A DNA stretch of 56,366 nucleotides from Nitrospira sp. (GTDB lineage: Bacteria > Nitrospirota > Nitrospiria > Nitrospirales > Nitrospiraceae): contig JANDJJ010000003.1 in the NCBI GenBank assembly GCA_024330945.1, positions 1 through 56,366 on the forward strand, in the 5' to 3' direction. The position numbers and the translations under genes were made by a program. Shown here piece after piece: positions 9,273 to 16,558 of this stretch (positions are counted from its first letter, which is position 1; the number at the start of each line of letters is the position of its first letter). The notes under the pieces were generated by a model. It had not been told where the DNA came from. It did not search any database and was given only the letters and a program-made list of their open reading frames with translations.

Positions 9273-10958
9273 CTATCGGATTTTGGCCCAGGCTTTCTGA
9301 TACTCCTCGAACGAATCGACTTCCGTCCATCCCTTGAAAATCGGGACGGCGTCGACCCGATGGCCGCGATCGATCAGTTCTTGAATCATGTCGGTGAACG
9401 AGGCCGTGGTCAGATCGGCGGCTTCGTGGAAGCCGATGGATCGGGCGGACTCTTGCGCCGACCGGTAACAGTCGCGAAGCGCTTGCGTCCCTTTTTCGGA
9501 AAACATGGCCATGCCGATGAATTCTCCGTGCGCCTCCTCCGAGGGCACGTGCCGACCGATCTTGACGACGCGATGCTCCCCTTCCGACATGATGAACCGA
9601 GAAAGATAGCTCTTGCCCGGCGGTTCGGCGAGGGAGACGAGGTCCGGATTCGGATGAGCGGCCTGAGTGTGGCGCTGATGCTGGTCGAACCAGGCCAAGT
9701 CCACCACGATGGAAATATCGGCGGGACTCTTCAGCAACTTCTCGAGAATGGCCGTGTCGAAGATGATGTCGCCGTAGAGGACGATGATCCGCCCCCTCAG
9801 CTCGTTTTCGGCGCAGAACAGAGAGAACAATTCGCCCGTCGTTTCGTACCGGTCGTTGTCGTAATAGCGGATATTGGGCAACGCGATGGCTTCTTTTTTG
9901 TATCCGCGCACGAGCGCGATGTCTTTGATGTTGCATTCGTTGAGCGCCGCCACCTGGCGGTCGAGAATCGTCTTGCCTTTGATGTCCAGCAAACACTTCG
10001 GCTTGTCTTCGATCAGCGGCAGCAACTGTTTTTCGAACCCCGCGGCGGCGATGATGGCGGTGATTTTTTCGCCGCCCACGGGCAGGAATTCCCGTTCATC
10101 CCGTTCCATTTGCGGGACTCCGACGATATCGTACACTTCCTGAAGCGGGACGATGATGTCGTTGGCGGCTCCGGGGCGGGTGTCTTGTTTGATGAGACGG
10201 AGCGCGTCCTGCATCGCGCGGATGGCGGCCCGCACCGGTTGGTTGGCGTAGATAATGATTTTGGCGCCCGCCTCCTCCATCTCCGCCGCGGTGGTCTGAT
10301 CGAAGATCGTGGGCACGACGACCAGGGGCACGCGGCCGGACCAGGCCCGATAGACGGCTCGCAGTTCGTCGAACTTTTTGGATTTCGAGTGAATGAGCAC
10401 CGCGTCGGCCCCCGCCTCGGCGTAGGCTTCCGCCCGCTTCAACGCCTCCGCCTGTCCCCACCCCGCGATCAACGCTTCCGTTCTCGCGATGATCACGAAG
10501 TCGGGAAATATCTGTGCCGCTTTCGCCGCCCTGATCTTGCTGCAATGCTCCTCGATGGGAATCAGCTCCCGGCGGACGCCCGCGTAGAAACTGCATCGTT
10601 TAGGGTAGACGTTGTCCTCGATGCAGATACCGGCGACGCCGGCCCGCTCGCGGTCGTTGACGGTGCGCATAACGTTCAGCGCGTTTCCATATCCAGTGTC
10701 GCAATCGGCGATGACGGGGATACTGACCGCCTCGACGATGTTGCGCTCAACGGCGAGCTGCTCGCTGGAATCGATGAAGCTGGCGTCCGGAATGCACTTC
10801 AGCGAGGCCGACACGGCGAACCCGCCGACCCAAACGCCGTCGAAGCCCGCGCGTTCAATGAGGCGGGCGCTCAGCGCGTCGTGAGCGCCGACGATTTTCA
10901 GGGCGCCGGGTCGTTTAAGGGCGGCTCGGAGCTTGGCGGCGTTGGTCATGGGCGCCAT
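9273..10958 (-). CDS. aepX: Phosphoenolpyruvate mutase fused to a nucleotidyltransferase
   Basis: Residues 1-290 are a PEP mutase/isocitrate lyase superfamily barrel (AHDALSARLIERAGFDGVW, DCDTGYGN, ARTEALIAGWG), the enzyme that makes phosphonopyruvate, the entry point to C-P compounds. Residues from about 300 are an NTP-transferase fold (TAIIAAAGFEKQLLPL, VLYGDIIF, IFKGWTEVDSFEEY). Such fusions are thought to activate a phosphonate with CMP. Two oddities: the mutase signature EDK-x5-NS reads EDNVYPKRCS here (residues 114-123), and the nucleotide loop AAGxGxR reads AAGFEKQ. The neighbours (decarboxylase, transaminase, CDP-alcohol transferase) support a phosphonate pathway. The gene is transcribed opposite to the rest of the locus. 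The start may be 10958 or the ATG three codons in. Confidence 0.88.
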   Translation of the reverse strand: MAPMTNAAKLRAALKRPGALKIVGAHDALSARLIERAGFDGVWVGGFAVSASLKCIPDASFIDSSEQLAVERNIVEAVSIPVIADCDTGYGNALNVMRTVNDRERAGVAGICIEDNVYPKRCSFYAGVRRELIPIEEHCSKIRAAKAAQIFPDFVIIARTEALIAGWGQAEALKRAEAYAEAGADAVLIHSKSKKFDELRAVYRAWSGRVPLVVVPTIFDQTTAAEMEEAGAKIIIYANQPVRAAIRAMQDALRLIKQDTRPGAANDIIVPLQEVYDIVGVPQMERDEREFLPVGGEKITAIIAAAGFEKQLLPLIEDKPKCLLDIKGKTILDRQVAALNECNIKDIALVRGYKKEAIALPNIRYYDNDRYETTGELFSLFCAENELRGRIIVLYGDIIFDTAILEKLLKSPADISIVVDLAWFDQHQRHTQAAHPNPDLVSLAEPPGKSYLSRFIMSEGEHRVVKIGRHVPSEEAHGEFIGMAMFSEKGTQALRDCYRSAQESARSIGFHEAADLTTASFTDMIQELIDRGHRVDAVPIFKGWTEVDSFEEYQKAWAKIR

Positions 10959-11199
10959 GATGCGAAAGCGGCAGGCGGGATGTCAATGAAAAGTTTGTGA
11001 GAACGGTGCCTCTCCTGCGTACGACGACTGGAAGCGAGGCGGGAAAAAGGCGGCGCTCTTAACTAGAGGAGCGAAAAATCGGGATCGGGGGGTAATGGAC
11101 CAGTCTGGCTCGACGAAGCCGTTCATCAAAAGGGGGTACATCCAAAGGGGGGCACATCGCGTCGGCAGTTCGATCGCGACGCCTCCGGCACGCGAGGTG

Positions 11200-11730
11200 T
11201 CACTCCGCCGAGTCAGTCAGGTCATCGTTGAATCGCGGCGCAAGGGATCGGCTGTCGATAAAAATGAAGCCGCGCTCCGTGCTGGCTTGGTAGGTGAGCG
11301 TGATTTCCGTGTCCGATCCTCGCCACGTGTATTGTTGATTGAGTCCGCGCGTCATCTGTCCGGGGATCCGTTGGAGAGGACCGTGCCGGGTTTCTAGGAA
11401 ATCCAGCACTTGCTTGTGGACCGACGCTCCCTGGTAGCGAATGGTCACCCGGGCGAATTGGTCGTCGAACGCCACGTACAGGATGCTCGTCATCTCGACG
11501 CCGGCGAACGTCGCCTCCCGATTTTTTGGCCGGTATTCCGTGATGTGGGCTCCGGATCGCAGCACTTCCAAGTCGTCCCGCGCCGCGAGCGGACTTCCCC
11601 ACGGAATGTCGTGAAAGCCCTTGGGGTCGTTCAGCATCGGAACGGCCCACGATACGTTCGCGGGGAGGACCAGACACAGGAAAAGCGATAAAAGTCCGAC
11701 ACCCCGTGATGGCGGGGCGGCGTCATTCAT
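11200..11730 (-). CDS. Exported protein of unknown function
   Basis: The track starts at a TTG (11739); I prefer the ATG at 11730, giving 176 residues. The N-terminus is a clear signal peptide: a hydrophobic core GLLSLFLCLVLPA and a likely cleavage after VSWA. The mature part is compact and hydrophilic (GFHDIPWGSPLAARDDL and YVAFDDQFARVTIRYQG), a pattern I associate with small periplasmic proteins. I recognise no named family. It lies between the aepX fusion (same strand, 241 bases further on) and the divergent decarboxylase genes. A role in the phosphonate locus is possible but unsupported. Confidence 0.72.
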   Translation of the reverse strand: MNDAAPPSRGVGLLSLFLCLVLPANVSWAVPMLNDPKGFHDIPWGSPLAARDDLEVLRSGAHITEYRPKNREATFAGVEMTSILYVAFDDQFARVTIRYQGASVHKQVLDFLETRHGPLQRIPGQMTRGLNQQYTWRGSDTEITLTYQASTERGFIFIDSRSLAPRFNDDLTDSAE

Positions 11731-11857
11731 GGCGTTCAAAACAAGGCCTGTAATAAAAATAACAAAAACAAAAAGAACGGCCCGCGCAGCGCGACGAAAC
11801 GCTATCTACCATGGAAGAACGTCTCGCGCAACCGATCTCTTTTCGGTGTCGCGTTTC

Positions 11858-11886
11858 TTGAGAATGAAGAGGCGCTGGCCTATAAT
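11858..11886 (+). promoter_or_regulatory. Near-consensus sigma-70 promoter of the phosphonate operon
   Basis: TTGAGA (11858-11863), a 17-base spacer and TATAAT (11881-11886). This is one mismatch from the full consensus with ideal spacing, about 65 bases before the first gene of the plus-strand phosphonate operon. Confidence 0.7.
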
Positions 11887-11951
11887 GCGCCACTTCTCCG
11901 GATGCTTCGGCCGGCGGCTTCCCGACGGGAAGCGGAAACAAGGTGTCAGAC

Positions 11952-12449
11952 ATGATCGACGGCGACGAGTTTGTTCAGTCTCTCCAGGCGATGGGAGTGA
12001 ATTTTTTTACCGGGGTGCCCGATTCGATCCTGGGTGGCATCATCGCCGAGCTCATGAATCGCGGGTTGTACATTCCCGCGGTACGGGAGGACGAAGCGGT
12101 GGGTATGGCGGCCGGCGCCTACATGGCGGGCAAGATGCCGGCGGTGTTGATGCAGAATTCCGGGTTGGGAACGTCGCTCAATACGTTGATTTCACTCAAC
12201 ATGATTTATCGCCAGCCTTGCATTCTGATCGTGTCGTGGAGGGGCTATGGAGGAAAAGACGCGCCGGAGCATCTGATCATGGGCCAGGTCCTGCCGCAGT
12301 TTCTGGATACGATGACCATTCCGCATCGGACCTTGTCGGAAAAAACGGCGAAGGAAGACTTTGCCTGGGTGGCGGACATCTATCACAATAGACGGATTCC
12401 GGTGGCGCTCCTCATTACGAAGGGGGTCGTCAGGGGGCTTCATCCGTGA
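11952..12449 (+). CDS. Phosphonopyruvate decarboxylase-like, N-terminal (alpha) subunit
   Basis: A 165-residue protein equal to the N-terminal, pyrimidine-binding half of a thiamine-diphosphate decarboxylase. It shows FFTGVPDSILGGIIAEL, then VREDEAVGMAAGAYMAGK with the catalytic Glu, and MQNSGLGTSLNTL. This is the arrangement of phosphonopyruvate decarboxylase and of the alpha subunit (ComD) of sulfopyruvate decarboxylase. The reaction would be phosphonopyruvate to phosphonoacetaldehyde plus CO2, the step that pulls the unfavourable mutase reaction forward. I chose the ATG at 11952 (AAGGTG eight bases upstream) over the GTG at 11943. The partner half is the next gene. Sulfopyruvate as substrate cannot be excluded from sequence, but the mutase and transaminase neighbours favour phosphonopyruvate. 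Confidence 0.85.
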   Translation: MIDGDEFVQSLQAMGVNFFTGVPDSILGGIIAELMNRGLYIPAVREDEAVGMAAGAYMAGKMPAVLMQNSGLGTSLNTLISLNMIYRQPCILIVSWRGYGGKDAPEHLIMGQVLPQFLDTMTIPHRTLSEKTAKEDFAWVADIYHNRRIPVALLITKGVVRGLHP

Positions 12450-12567
12450 GCAACCTTGCCGTCAGCAGTCTTGGAGGGGAAAACGTTGTTCGTTGAAATC
12501 GCAAGCCACCGCGGCCTTACTCCCGCCGCCCGGCGTGAGAGAGGTTGCCTATGACGAAGGGATCGGA

Positions 12568-13146
12568 ATGAAGCCGGAAGAAGGCACCTTGATCAGCCGT
12601 GCGCAGGCGATCGGGGCGTTGCTGGAACTGTTGACCGATCAGCCGGTCATCGTGTGCAACGGGTTTCCGTCGCGCGAGACGCAGAAAATCGCCGACCGCC
12701 CGACGCATTTTTACATGATCGGCTCGATGGGCAACGCCCCGGCCATCGCGCTGGGCGTTGCGTTGGCCAAGCCGGACAAGCAGGTCGTGACGTTCGACGG
12801 CGACGGCAACGTCCTCATGGGCATGGGGACCTTGGCGACGGTCGGAGCGCTGAAACCGAAAAATTTCATCCACGTGGTCTTTGACAACGAAGTGTACGGC
12901 ACGACCGGCAATCAACCGACGATCTCCAACGTCGTGCCGTTGGAGAAAGTGGCGAAAGCCGCCGGCTACGTCAACGCCGTGCGGGTGCTCGATCGCGAGG
13001 ATCTGGTCTATGAATTTCGGGAGTTGCTCAAAAAAGACGGCCCCAGCATGTTGCTGATCAAGGTCAACGAATTTCAGGAGGAGGCGGAGCGGATCGCGCT
13101 CGACCCTCCTGATCTGACGAAGCGGTTCATGAAAGCCATCGAATGA
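12568..13146 (+). CDS. Phosphonopyruvate decarboxylase-like, C-terminal (beta) subunit
   Basis: The matching C-terminal half of the thiamine-diphosphate enzyme, with the cofactor-binding signature GDGNVLMGMGTLATVGALKPKN and the neighbouring FYMIGSMGNAPAIALGVAL. The track starts at 12361 inside the alpha gene, but the first 69 residues there are out-of-frame noise. The ATG at 12568 with AAGGGA upstream gives 192 residues beginning MKPEEGTL, close to the ComE-type length. Together with the preceding gene it rebuilds a roughly 360-residue decarboxylase. The 118-base gap between the halves contains no other gene, and each half has its own start and stop, so this looks like a true two-subunit enzyme, not a recent frameshift. 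Confidence 0.85.
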   Translation: MKPEEGTLISRAQAIGALLELLTDQPVIVCNGFPSRETQKIADRPTHFYMIGSMGNAPAIALGVALAKPDKQVVTFDGDGNVLMGMGTLATVGALKPKNFIHVVFDNEVYGTTGNQPTISNVVPLEKVAKAAGYVNAVRVLDREDLVYEFRELLKKDGPSMLLIKVNEFQEEAERIALDPPDLTKRFMKAIE

Positions 13147-13227
13147 GTAAAAGGGAAGGTGCGAGAGACCGTACCGCCGAACGCGGGCGAGCGGTCGAGT
13201 CCTTCCCGCCGTAGGCTGCGAGGCGAG

Positions 13228-14310
13228 ATGATCCTTCTCAATCCCGGACCGGTGAACGTCAGTGAGCGCGTGCGGCAGGCGTTGCTGCGCCCCGATATCT
13301 GTCACCGCGAGTCGGAATTCACGGAATTGTTGCACCGCATTCAAGCCAAGCTGCTCGCGGCGTTCGTGCCGGGGGCGGAGTCGGACTACGTGGCGGTGGT
13401 CGTCACCGGGTCCGGGACGGCCGCCGTCGAAGCCGCGTTGATGTCGTCGTTGCCTCACGGCCGCCGCATCCTCATCATCAACAACGGCGTCTATGGGGAC
13501 CGTATGTCCCAGATCGTCGGACTTCATCGCTTGGGCGTGAGCGAGTTGAAGCATGACTGGACGGAGCGGCCGGATCCCGACAAATTGCTGCTGGCGCTGC
13601 GACAGCATCAGGAGGTCCATGCGGTCGCCATGGTCCATCACGAAACCACGACCGGCCTGATCAATCCGGTGCAGGAGATCGCCGAGATCGTCGATGGGCA
13701 GAACCGCGTCTTCGTGCTCGATGCCGTGAGCGCCTTGGCCGGAGAACCTCTCGATATCGCCAAGTCGCACATTTACATGGTGGTGGGCACGGCGGGGAAG
13801 TGCATTCAGGGATTCCCCGGCGTCTCGTTCGTGCTCGTGCGCAAGGGATTCGTCGAGCGGATGAGGTCGTATCCCAAGCGATCGTGGTATCTGCACCTGA
13901 CACACTATATCGACGACGAAGGGCGGGGCACGATTCCGTTCACGCCGGCGGTCCAGGTGTACTATGCCTTCGATGAAGCCTTGAGCGAGCTGTTGGAAGA
14001 GGGGGTGGCCAATCGGATTCGACGCTACAAGAAAATGGCGGCGGTCGTTCGCGAACGCATGGCCAAGCTGGGCGTCAAAGCGGTGCTCCCTCACGACCGT
14101 CAATCGAACACAATCACGGCGTATTATTTGCCCGAAGGCTTGTCCTATCGAACGCTGCACGATCGACTCAAGGCCGAAGGCTACGTCATCTACGCCGGTC
14201 AGGGCAATTTGGAAAACAGGATTTTCCGCGTGGCCAACATGGGGGCGCTGACCGAAGCGCAGGTGACGGGATTTCTCGACGCCTTCGAGCGCGTGTGCGG
14301 AACCGTATGA
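13228..14310 (+). CDS. 2-aminoethylphosphonate-type aminotransferase (class V)
   Basis: A 360-residue PLP enzyme of the class V family. It opens with ILLNPGPVNVSERVRQALL, has the TGSGTAAVEAAL cofactor loop, the Asp of FVLDAVSALAGE, and the PLP-Lys in VGTAGKCIQGFPG, which matches the PhnW-like GKCIQG motif. The expected reaction interconverts phosphonoacetaldehyde and 2-aminoethylphosphonate; in this locus, which lacks a phosphonatase (phnX), the biosynthetic direction is likely. I use the ATG at 13228 because family similarity starts there; the track's GTG at 13159 adds 23 unlikely residues. Its stop overlaps the next start by four bases (ATGA). A related class V enzyme with another amino acceptor remains possible. 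Confidence 0.85.
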   Translation: MILLNPGPVNVSERVRQALLRPDICHRESEFTELLHRIQAKLLAAFVPGAESDYVAVVVTGSGTAAVEAALMSSLPHGRRILIINNGVYGDRMSQIVGLHRLGVSELKHDWTERPDPDKLLLALRQHQEVHAVAMVHHETTTGLINPVQEIAEIVDGQNRVFVLDAVSALAGEPLDIAKSHIYMVVGTAGKCIQGFPGVSFVLVRKGFVERMRSYPKRSWYLHLTHYIDDEGRGTIPFTPAVQVYYAFDEALSELLEEGVANRIRRYKKMAAVVRERMAKLGVKAVLPHDRQSNTITAYYLPEGLSYRTLHDRLKAEGYVIYAGQGNLENRIFRVANMGALTEAQVTGFLDAFERVCGTV

Positions 14311-15026
14311 AAGCGGTCATCCTCGCGGCCGGCGTCGGGAAGCGGCTGTGGCCGGTCACTCAGCATCGTCCCAAGTGCCTGATCGAAATCGGGGGGCGGC
14401 CGCTGCTCCATCGTTATCTGGAGACGTTGGTGTGGCTCGGCATCAAACGGGCCGCCATCGTGGTGGGATACAAGCAGGAGATGATCCGTCAGGCAGTGGA
14501 GCAGGATGTCTCGGGGGTCGCGGTAAATTTTCTGGTCAATGAGGAATTCCATCGGGGCAGCATTTCTTCGCTCTGGATCGCCCGCGCGGCGCTTGACGAC
14601 GACGTAATCGTGATGGATGCCGACGTGCTCTTTCACCGCGATATTCTGAGGCGCCTCGTGGAGTCGCCCCACAAAAACGCCCTGCTGATGGACGAAACCG
14701 TCGTGCAGACGGGCGAAGAATGTATGGTGGCCGTGGCGGGCGGGCGTGTGATCGCTCTGTCGAAGCGGATGCCGGAGCGGTATGACTTTGCGGGGGAGGG
14801 CGTGGGATTTCTGCGGGTGCGGCACGCCGATACCCCTCATTTAATCGACTCGCTGCGGATGTTCGTCGATCAAGGGGCGTGGAACATGGAATATGAGGAC
14901 GCGTTGCTCCCTTTTTTTCAAACGGTCTCGGTTGGCTATGAACGGATTGGCGGATTGCCGTGGACGGAGATCGATTTCCCTGACGATGTGAGAAAAGCCG
15001 AATTGGACGTATTGCCGAAATTGTGA
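14307..15026 (+). CDS. Stand-alone nucleotidyltransferase (NTP_transferase family)
   Basis: A 239-residue protein with an intact nucleotide loop, VILAAGVGKRLWPVTQHRPKCLIEIGGRPLL, and the metal-binding Asp region VIVMDADVLF. It is the sugar-nucleotide/CTP-transferase fold and would couple NTP to a phosphate- or phosphonate-bearing headgroup. The ATG at 14307 overlaps the transaminase stop, so the two are translationally coupled. Within the locus it could charge aminoethylphosphonate with CMP, or make the CDP-alcohol used by the next enzyme. The next enzyme's own nucleotidyltransferase domain seems inactive, so this gene is a good candidate to supply its activated substrate. Confidence 0.82.
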   Translation: MKAVILAAGVGKRLWPVTQHRPKCLIEIGGRPLLHRYLETLVWLGIKRAAIVVGYKQEMIRQAVEQDVSGVAVNFLVNEEFHRGSISSLWIARAALDDDVIVMDADVLFHRDILRRLVESPHKNALLMDETVVQTGEECMVAVAGGRVIALSKRMPERYDFAGEGVGFLRVRHADTPHLIDSLRMFVDQGAWNMEYEDALLPFFQTVSVGYERIGGLPWTEIDFPDDVRKAELDVLPKL

Positions 15027-15042
15027 GAGAGTCAACGAAGTC

Positions 15043-15087
15043 CATGCTGAGAGCAGGCATGCTGAGAGCAGGCATGCCGAGGGCAGG
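15043..15087 (+). repeat. Three tandem copies of a 15-bp repeat
   Basis: CATGCTGAGAGCAGG occurs twice exactly and once with two changes (CATGCCGAGGGCAGG), head to tail, in the 82-base gap between two genes of the phosphonate operon. Each unit has a short internal near-palindrome. Role unknown. Confidence 0.9.
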
Positions 15088-15108
15088 ATTGAGTCGCACG
15101 GCGTTGAA

Positions 15109-16545
15109 ATGAACGAGAGCCTTGTACGGAAGCGGGTTGGGATCCAAGGATTGACGACGGCGATTCTGTTACCGTCGGTCGACTTGTTCGGTGATTCGAT
15201 CGGACGGCGGAGGGAAGGAGTCGGGCCGCTGACGAACGTGGTGGGAATCGGCCTGTTTCAGCGCGCGGTCCTTACGTTGCAGCGGGGGGGGATCCGCCAA
15301 TTGATCGTGTTGACCGGTCCCGAGGAAGAACGGCTCAAACAATCCTTGTCGAGTGGGCCGCGGGTGACGATCCCTGTACGGTGGATGCCGGTCCGGGAAT
15401 TTCCGCTTGACGATCCGAGGACGTGGGAGTTTTTGGGGGCTGAGGTGGGCGATTGCGCTCTTGTCTTGAGTGCAAACGCGGTCTTTTCGCGAGGTTTGAT
15501 CGAGCATCTCAGGAAAGAGGCGCGAGACGGCGAGGCGATGGTCGTGGCGCAAGCGACGTCGCGATCGTCCACGGTGGCGGCCAAGGGAAGGGTCCGGCTA
15601 AAAACCTGCGCCGAGCGATTGACGTCGTTTGCTCCCGCACATTTTGATAATGCGGCCCCCCCGGCAGCCGAAATGGCGGTCTTGCCGGCCGGTCTAATGA
15701 GCGCCGCGCGGGATGCCGGCACGGAGAACGGTCGGCTGCCGATCCGCCGTTGGCTGGAACGGGCGGCGGTCGAGGGGCGCGTGCGTGTCGTAGAGACGGC
15801 CGAGACCCGCGGCATATGGTATCAGGAGGTCAGAACCCCCGATGATCTGCCGATCGCGGAAAAGAAGCTGTTCCGTTCCCTGAGAAGTGATACGGAGGGG
15901 TTCGTCGATCGGTATTTCAACCGCAAGGTTTCCCGTTGGTTCACGCGCCTGTTTCTCGCCGCGGGACTGTCCCCCAATGCCATTACGGTCGTGGCCTCTC
16001 TGATCGGCTTTACGGCCGCGGCGGGATTTTCCATGGGAACCTATGGGGCGGGAGTCGCCGCGGCGCTGGTGTTCCAGTTGGCGGCTGTCATTGATTGCTG
16101 CGACGGCGAAGTGGCGCGACTGACGTTTGCCGAATCGTCGTTCGGCGCCTGGCTGGACCTCTTTATGGACAATCTTGTGCACATGGCCATTTTTGCAGGC
16201 ATCGCGATTGGCCTCTATACGGCACAGATGGGACAGCCGTGGGCGTGGGGCATGTTGGCGCTCGGCGCAACGGCCGTGCTGGGGAACGGGTTGTCGTTTT
16301 TACTGGTGGAGCGAGCGCAGAAAATCAAGGCTGCGAACCTGTGGAAGACGCCGTCGGATGCGGCATGGGCGGATTTCATGCTCAAAAACGTCGCCAGTCG
16401 GGATTTTTCGGTGACGCTCGTGCTGTTTGCGCTGTTCGCCAAGTTGGAATGGTTTCTTGGGTTTGCGGCGATCGGTTCCTTCCTCTTCGCCGGTGTCATG
16501 GTGTGGGTCGTTCGCCCGTCGGCCGTGACCTCGACCGACGTCTGA
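15109..16545 (+). CDS. Two-domain protein: degenerate nucleotidyltransferase plus CDP-alcohol phosphotransferase
   Basis: Residues 1-250 resemble a nucleotidyltransferase fold, but the expected LAAGxGxR loop is absent (the start reads TTAILLPSVDLFGDSIGRR). Residues from about 265 begin with the linker GFVDRYFNRKVSRWFTRLFLAAGLSPNAITV, then six or so membrane helices with the complete CDP-alcohol phosphotransferase signature DG-EV-AR-x8-G-x3-D-x3-D (DGEVARLTFAESSFGAWLD). The same two-domain layout is known from CTP:inositol-1-phosphate cytidylyltransferase/di-myo-inositol phosphate phosphate synthase. The enzyme would transfer a phospho- or phosphono-headgroup from a CMP donor to a lipid or alcohol at the membrane. 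In this context a phosphonolipid headgroup transferase is the leading idea; an inositol-phosphate product is the main alternative. Confidence 0.82.
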   Translation: MNESLVRKRVGIQGLTTAILLPSVDLFGDSIGRRREGVGPLTNVVGIGLFQRAVLTLQRGGIRQLIVLTGPEEERLKQSLSSGPRVTIPVRWMPVREFPLDDPRTWEFLGAEVGDCALVLSANAVFSRGLIEHLRKEARDGEAMVVAQATSRSSTVAAKGRVRLKTCAERLTSFAPAHFDNAAPPAAEMAVLPAGLMSAARDAGTENGRLPIRRWLERAAVEGRVRVVETAETRGIWYQEVRTPDDLPIAEKKLFRSLRSDTEGFVDRYFNRKVSRWFTRLFLAAGLSPNAITVVASLIGFTAAAGFSMGTYGAGVAAALVFQLAAVIDCCDGEVARLTFAESSFGAWLDLFMDNLVHMAIFAGIAIGLYTAQMGQPWAWGMLALGATAVLGNGLSFLLVERAQKIKAANLWKTPSDAAWADFMLKNVASRDFSVTLVLFALFAKLEWFLGFAAIGSFLFAGVMVWVVRPSAVTSTDV

Positions 16546-16558
16546 GGGTGAGCCGCGC

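Noticed and set aside
9210-11000. 596-codon plus-strand ORF opposite the aepX fusion
   Set aside because: The opposite strand holds a protein with clear family motifs. The ORF is the mirror of a GC-rich gene and its translation shows no recognisable fold.
12517-14160. 547-codon minus-strand ORF
   Set aside because: It is antisense to the decarboxylase beta subunit and the transaminase, which have clear motifs. Its His/Arg/Gln-rich translation is typical of antisense frames.
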